From: Pseudeuparius sepicola | Lineage: Eukaryota > Arthropoda > Insecta > Coleoptera > Anthribidae | Direction of reading: 5' to 3' | Assembly: GCA_963920635.1 (NCBI GenBank) | Contig: OY987299.1 | Coordinates: forward strand, 133,917,373 to 133,981,372 | DNA length: 64,000 nucleotides | Part shown: positions 59,814-64,000 of the stretch, piece after piece | Layout of the letters: each line of letters opens with the position of its first letter | How positions within the stretch are numbered: position 1 is the stretch's first letter | The notes under the pieces: model-generated | The model's input: only the letters and a program-made list of their open reading frames with translations | Database searches by the model: none | Told to the model about the DNA's origin: nothing | Position numbers and translations under genes: made by a program

Positions 59814-60325
59814 GGCTTCCAAATTTTGCAAATGTATTTTGTAAAATGCCCCGAAATGTGAAATAAAGATTTTTAAATCGCATCTAAAAAAATGTTTGTC
59901 CCTTTTTAAACTTTTAGATTAGAATTTTCGCCACAGAAACCTGAACCAAACTGATTAAAATATAACTTTTTCAAGTTGCTAGGAAAATTCATAAATTAAA
60001 AGAAGGAAATTTCAAAGGTTTTTTTTGTCTCAAAAATAACTTCAAGAACTTTGTTTTCTGAGCTTTCGAAGAATAAATCTTCCTCTTTTCTGAAAAATAT
60101 TGTCAAGTCAAAGTCGTTCCACAACGCTCTATACAGTGTCCTGCGAAAAGTAGGGTGAAAAATTTTAATTAATGATTTATTTTAAAATTCAAATTTGGGG
60201 TTCCTTTTTGCTTTAAAAAAGAAAAACGAATCGCTCAAAAGTGGTCAATCGCCGAAAATGGGTATGTTTGTTAAAATTTCAAAAAGTTGTACATGGAAAA
60301 GTTGTTTCTTTTTCAATTTTACATA

Positions 60326-60759
60326 CAGGGTGACCCATTTGAAATGGAAGCATCACCGTAGAATTTTTATTTTTTATCCAATTTTAGCCGTTTTTTTTTC
60401 TAGAGGTACGTCGCAAAAAAACTCTACTTTGGTGCAAAAATTCAGGACTTCATCATGTTGAGATGGTTCAGAGACAAAGACCCTATACATTTTTTGTTCA
60501 AATTTGGTATACGGGGGTTTTAGGGTGTCCCGATTAACGCTGTTTTGTTAGATTTTAAATAAAAAAATCGCTAAGTGGTTTTCGTCATTTTTTACTTGAA
60601 AAAAAAATTCGTAGTAGGCCTTGAAAATTCTGAGTAAGTCCTGAAATTTTGCACTAAAGTATAGTGTTTTGCGACCTATCTTCAGAAAAAAAAGCTGGCT
60701 AAAATCGGATGAAAAATAAAAAAATAGGGGTGTGCTTCCATTTCAAATAGGTCATCCTG
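60326..60759. mobile_element. Fold-back MITE with CAGGGTGACCCATTTG ends
   Basis: It begins TA-CAGGGTGACCCATTTGAAAT and ends ATTTCAAATAGGTCATCCTG-TA. The arms pair over roughly 150 bp on each side ('CAAAAATTCAGGACTT' against its inverse near 60640). Non-coding. Confidence 0.8.
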
Positions 60760-61200
60760 TAGGTTTACTCTCTATTGAAAGATTTTCTTTTTTAGCATGC
60801 TTTTAATAATTTCAAAAACTTGTAAATGCATAAAAAACTATTTTATATCACTAGCGTTATCATTCTAGTAACTTTTTATTGCTAAATATCGATAATATGA
60901 TATGTGGTTATTATATTATCGATATTGAACATTTTGAAATACTGTTATATTTGATGCAAATTTGATCTACCGTGAAGTATTTAGGATATAAATTTATTTA
61001 TTATATACTAAATTTTCCTGTACAAAATTGATGCCACAATAATAATAAATTAAAATATCGTCAACTTGGTTATTTCTCTGAGCACTTACCTAACTAAAAC
61101 TCAGAACTTTTTACGGGACAATTTACCTTTCATATTTTAGTCGAAAGAAGTCCTAAATTATTATTATTATTGTTATTTTAATATTATTTTAGAGAGGAAA
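60760..61200. other. AT-rich spacer, no gene seen
   Basis: Contains a small palindrome near 60885-60925 (TCGATAATATGA...ATATTATCGATA). Nothing else is recognisable. Confidence 0.35.
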
Positions 61201-61204
61201 ATTT

Positions 61205-61830
61205 AATGTAATAGTTATTTATATACCAAGGCACTGAAGTTCAACTTTTTATGACTCATGTGGAGTTTAGTTTCTGAGGCCTCTGGCCGAGGCAAATAAA
61301 CCACATGAGACATAAAAAGAACTTCAGTGCCGAGGTACATATTATATTTTTTTTGAAATCGAAAAAAAAATGTTTTATTAGGCAAGAAAATAATAATAAG
61401 GGATCACCCGTCCACGAACCGACTACACGCGGCGTTGCTTGACTTTACCGATCGCTCTACCTAGGACAAGTATAATGATGTATGGCACCTTCTGACAGAA
61501 AAACCAAACTGCTGCTTCTTGTGCAGCCTACACAACAAATCTATTGATTTTCAAATTTACTAAAATATGTATACTGAAGGATTGCGCTTCTATAGGAAAC
61601 AATTTCGCAATGTGTACGAAAAGTTAAATGAGCCTTTATCGGCCGGGTTTTGAATATTTGGTCACTTTTGACGGGCGATTTCTCCGCGTCTGACGTTTGA
61701 TGTTTACATCTCGCCAAGGCCTACTTATTGAAAAAATCGTACAATAATGGGCTACATTATTGTACGATTTCTGTGCTTTTAATGACGATTTTGGGACATT
61801 TTAATGCCGATTTCAAGAAAATAAATTTAT
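61205..61830. repeat. Dispersed hairpin repeat, copy 3 (uninterrupted)
   Basis: Matches 40180-40433 plus 41644-41990 without the 1.2-kb insertion. Contains the hairpin ATGACTCATGTGG...CCACATGAGACAT and, near 61735-61770, the perfect hairpin AATCGTACAATAATG-loop-CATTATTGTACGATT. Confidence 0.82.
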
Positions 61831-62049
61831 ATCCTAAATGCTTGACGGTACAGTGTGGCTCACATATCATGCCCTATCCCCCTATCTCCAGAATTTGTGG
61901 AGCTATGGAAAAAAGTGACATGATCTTTGAGAAAGGAGGAAGATTTATTCTCCGAAAGCTCAGGAAACAAATTTATTGAAGATATTTTTTGAGTTACAAG
62001 TTCAAAGTTTAGTTCATTTAAAACCCAATTCGAATTCAATGGTCATTGT

Positions 62050-62685
62050 TAGGGCTGTTCGATCTCCGAATTTCAGTATCGGAAATCGATACTAAAAAAA
62101 TATCGATAAAATCAATAAATCGATCTTATCGATAAAATCGATCTTATCGATAAGATCGATTTTATCGATATAATCGATCTTATCGATAAAATCGATCATA
62201 TTGATAAAATCGATCTTATAGATAAAATCGATCTTATCGATAAAATCGATCTTATCGATATAATTAATCTTATTGATAAAATCGATATAATCAATTTTAT
62301 TTAAGAAGCTAGACAAAAAAAGTTCGATCGGCTTTCTGCGGGCGCGGTCTGGACGCAATGGGTGCAGCAATTTCCTTTATTCCTATCAAAAGATAGATAT
62401 AATTGGAAAGATCGGTAAAATCAAAAATATCGATAAAATCGAAAAGATCGATAAAATCGAAAAGATCGATAAAATCGAAAAGATCGATAAAATCGAAAAG
62501 ATCGATAAAATCGAAAAGATCGATAAAATCGAAAAGATCGATAAAATCGAAAAGATCGATAAAATCAGAAAGATCGAAAATATCGATAATATCGATATTT
62601 CGATTTATCGAAATTGAATATCGAGTATCGATAAAATCGATAGTATCGATACTTTCGATTTTATCGATATTTTGTCTCAGGCCTA
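62050..62685. mobile_element. hAT-like non-autonomous element made of ATCGAT repeats
   Basis: The left end TAGGGCTGTTCGATCT and right end ...CAGGCCTA are imperfectly inverted. The perfect octamer GTCATTGT flanks it at 62042-62049 and 62686-62693. The interior consists almost entirely of two tandem-like tracts, ATCGATAAAATCGATCTT (left) and AAAATCGAAAAGATCGAT (right, 18-bp unit), around a short unique core. Poly-(SIKSKR) and IDKIDF frames are translations of the satellite, not genes. Confidence 0.87.
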
Positions 62686-62693
62686 GTCATTGT

Positions 62694-63245
62694 TTACATC
62701 TTCATTTTAATGAAATTAAGTGCATCGTTATTAATAAACGTACTTTTAAAAAAACATTCTGTACTTAAAAGGGAGACATACCTTTAAGATCCGCTAATTG
62801 CGAAATACTTCCTCTCCATCTATTTCAGTCCTTTCGTGTTGGAAAAGGGGGCAAGAGCCAAGAGGAATAGTAAATTAATTGAAGGTAAAGTTGGGCAAAC
62901 TTTTGTAATACCCTTAGAACTAAGGGCTCTGCTGGAGCAATTAAGAGATCGTTGTCGCGTTGTAGTTGAAATTGCGAATAAGTCCTAACATTGAGGCAAT
63001 GAATTACTATAGCTCGGACCATCTTTCTTCCTAGTAATGGCTTACTTATAGGCCGTCAGATAGTGACAGATTTAGGTGCCCCATTTTTGCATGCAAACAT
63101 TGAAGAGGGTTGAAAAGTACATCGATGTTGAGTAGAATCAAGGGAAATTTACGAGTGGCCCCTGGGGGTAACATATTATGGAAAATTCGATTTTCCTTAA
63201 CAGAAATAAAAGCTGGCTGTTGCCCATATTTTCACGCAAGCCTCC
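62694..63245. other. Spacer, no gene seen
   Basis: Short frames only. No recognisable coding or element ends. Confidence 0.35.
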
Positions 63246-63249
63246 TTCA

Positions 63250-63605
63250 CTAAATGAAAAAAAAACTTTTTTAAAAACAGAGATGAACTAAAACGAATAA
63301 AATAAAATAAGTCTAGGTTTTTGTTAAGATAATTAAATGCCAAATTGCGAAGTTTTTTTAAGTCAAAAAGCTTGTCGCGCGAAATGTTCATAAAAGTAGG
63401 TACCAATTAATTTTATTGGACAGTGATTGGTTGATAAGCAAGTACCTAGTAACTTGCCAAAGTATGTATTTTCTTTGCAATTCACGCGACAAGCTTTTTG
63501 ATTTACAAAAACTTGTCGCAATTTGGCACGAAAACCTACACTTATTTTATTTTATTCGTTTTAGTTCGTGGCTTAAAAAGCTTGTATTTAAAAAAGTTTT
63601 CTTGA
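63250..63605. repeat. Inverted repeat around AAGCTTGTCGCG
   Basis: Arms at 63250-63390 and 63480-63605 pair, both carrying AAAGCTTGTCGCG-type text and AACGAATAAAATAAAATAA. The spacer is about 90 bp. Non-coding. Confidence 0.75.
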
Positions 63606-64000
63606 AATCGGCATTAAAATGTCCCAAAATCGTCATTAAAAGCACAGAAATCGTACAATAATGTAGCCCATTATTGTACGATTTTTTCAATAAGTAGGAC
63701 TTGGCGAGATGTAAACATCAAACGTCAGACGCGGAGAAATCGCCCGTCAAAGGTGACCAAATATTCAAAACCCGGCCGATAAAGGCTCATTTAACTTTTC
63801 GTATACATTGCGAAATTGTTTCCTATAGAAGCGCAATCCTTCAGTATACATATTTTAGTAAATTTGAGTATCAATAGATTTGTTGTGTAGGCTGCACAAG
63901 AAGCAGCAGTTTGGTTTTTCTGTCAGAAGGTGCCGTACATCATTATACTTGTCCTAGGTAGAGCGATCGGTAAAGTCAAGCAACGCCGCGCGTAGTCGGT
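63606..64000 (-). repeat. Dispersed hairpin repeat, copy 4 (inverted, cut by window end)
   Basis: Reverse complement of 61430-61820, including the AATCGTACAATAATG hairpin near 63648-63685 and the text GAGCGATCGGTAAAGTCAAG at the edge. It continues beyond the window. Confidence 0.85.

Noticed and set aside
62092..62768. Frames rich in SIKSKR and IDKIDF repeats
   Set aside because: They arise from the ATCGAT-type satellite of the element at 62050-62685 on both strands.
1..64000. CRISPR-like or operon-like organisation
   Set aside because: Repeats are dispersed transposon ends or satellites, genes have introns and TATA/AATAAA signals, and nothing is prokaryotic.

Overview
The window reads as AT-rich nuclear DNA of an insect. 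The clues are a clan-3 (CYP6-like) cytochrome P450 with short introns, arthropod-type small secreted peptide genes with TATAAATA boxes, and a very heavy load of Tc1/mariner, hAT and Penelope-like remnants. A beetle is plausible, but I cannot fix the order from sequence alone. No bacterial, viral or organellar signature was seen, and I recognised no CRISPR array, rRNA or tRNA.

Host genes are few. (1) 14.4-23.1 kb (+) holds a CYP6-like P450 pseudogene of four exons. Exon 1 is split by a complete DD41D mariner-type transposon, intron 1 has swollen to about 5 kb with nested inverted-repeat elements, and older deletions/frameshifts are present. (2) 37.2-30.9 kb (-) holds a two-exon gene for a small secreted Lys/His-rich protein that I do not recognise. 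A signal-peptide exon is separated from the main exon by a 5.9-kb intron packed with transposons, and the splice phases agree. (3) 49.4-59.8 kb holds four short single-exon genes (-,+,-,+) for a family of 41-51 residue secreted, glycine-rich peptides. They share a signal peptide, an acidic dipeptide-style pro-segment (DP/EA/NP or NP/DP/EP) and an SGIGLG core, with variable tails. Each has its own TATAAATA box and AATAAA. This cluster is the most likely undescribed system in the window: it looks like a small defence or secretion peptide family processed by stepwise dipeptidyl peptidase.

Everything else is mostly mobile DNA. Three mariner-type elements carry recognisable transposases: 14805-17116 (intact ORF, ~535-bp inverted repeats), 34928-36868 (two in-frame stops) and 53263-55268 (one stop). 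More than a dozen non-autonomous or fold-back relatives end in CAGGGTG/CACCCTG at TA sites, often nested. A ~1.4-kb family (23974, 37702, 47294, and a piece at 44098) keeps only the C-terminal part of a transposase gene. Three hAT-like non-autonomous elements (10941-12114, 34213-34893, 62050-62685) have 8-bp target duplications and interiors built from short self-complementary repeats. A truncated hAT with a dimerisation-domain remnant lies at 4881-6015, and a decayed Penelope-like element (RT plus GIY-YIG) at about 46.1-47.3 kb. Dispersed hairpin-bearing repeats fill 2.9-4.3, 40.1-42.4, 61.2-61.8 and 63.6-64.0 kb.

The four peptide genes probably arose by local duplication. The secreted-protein gene has tolerated a full transposon in its intron, whereas the P450 has been broken by one.
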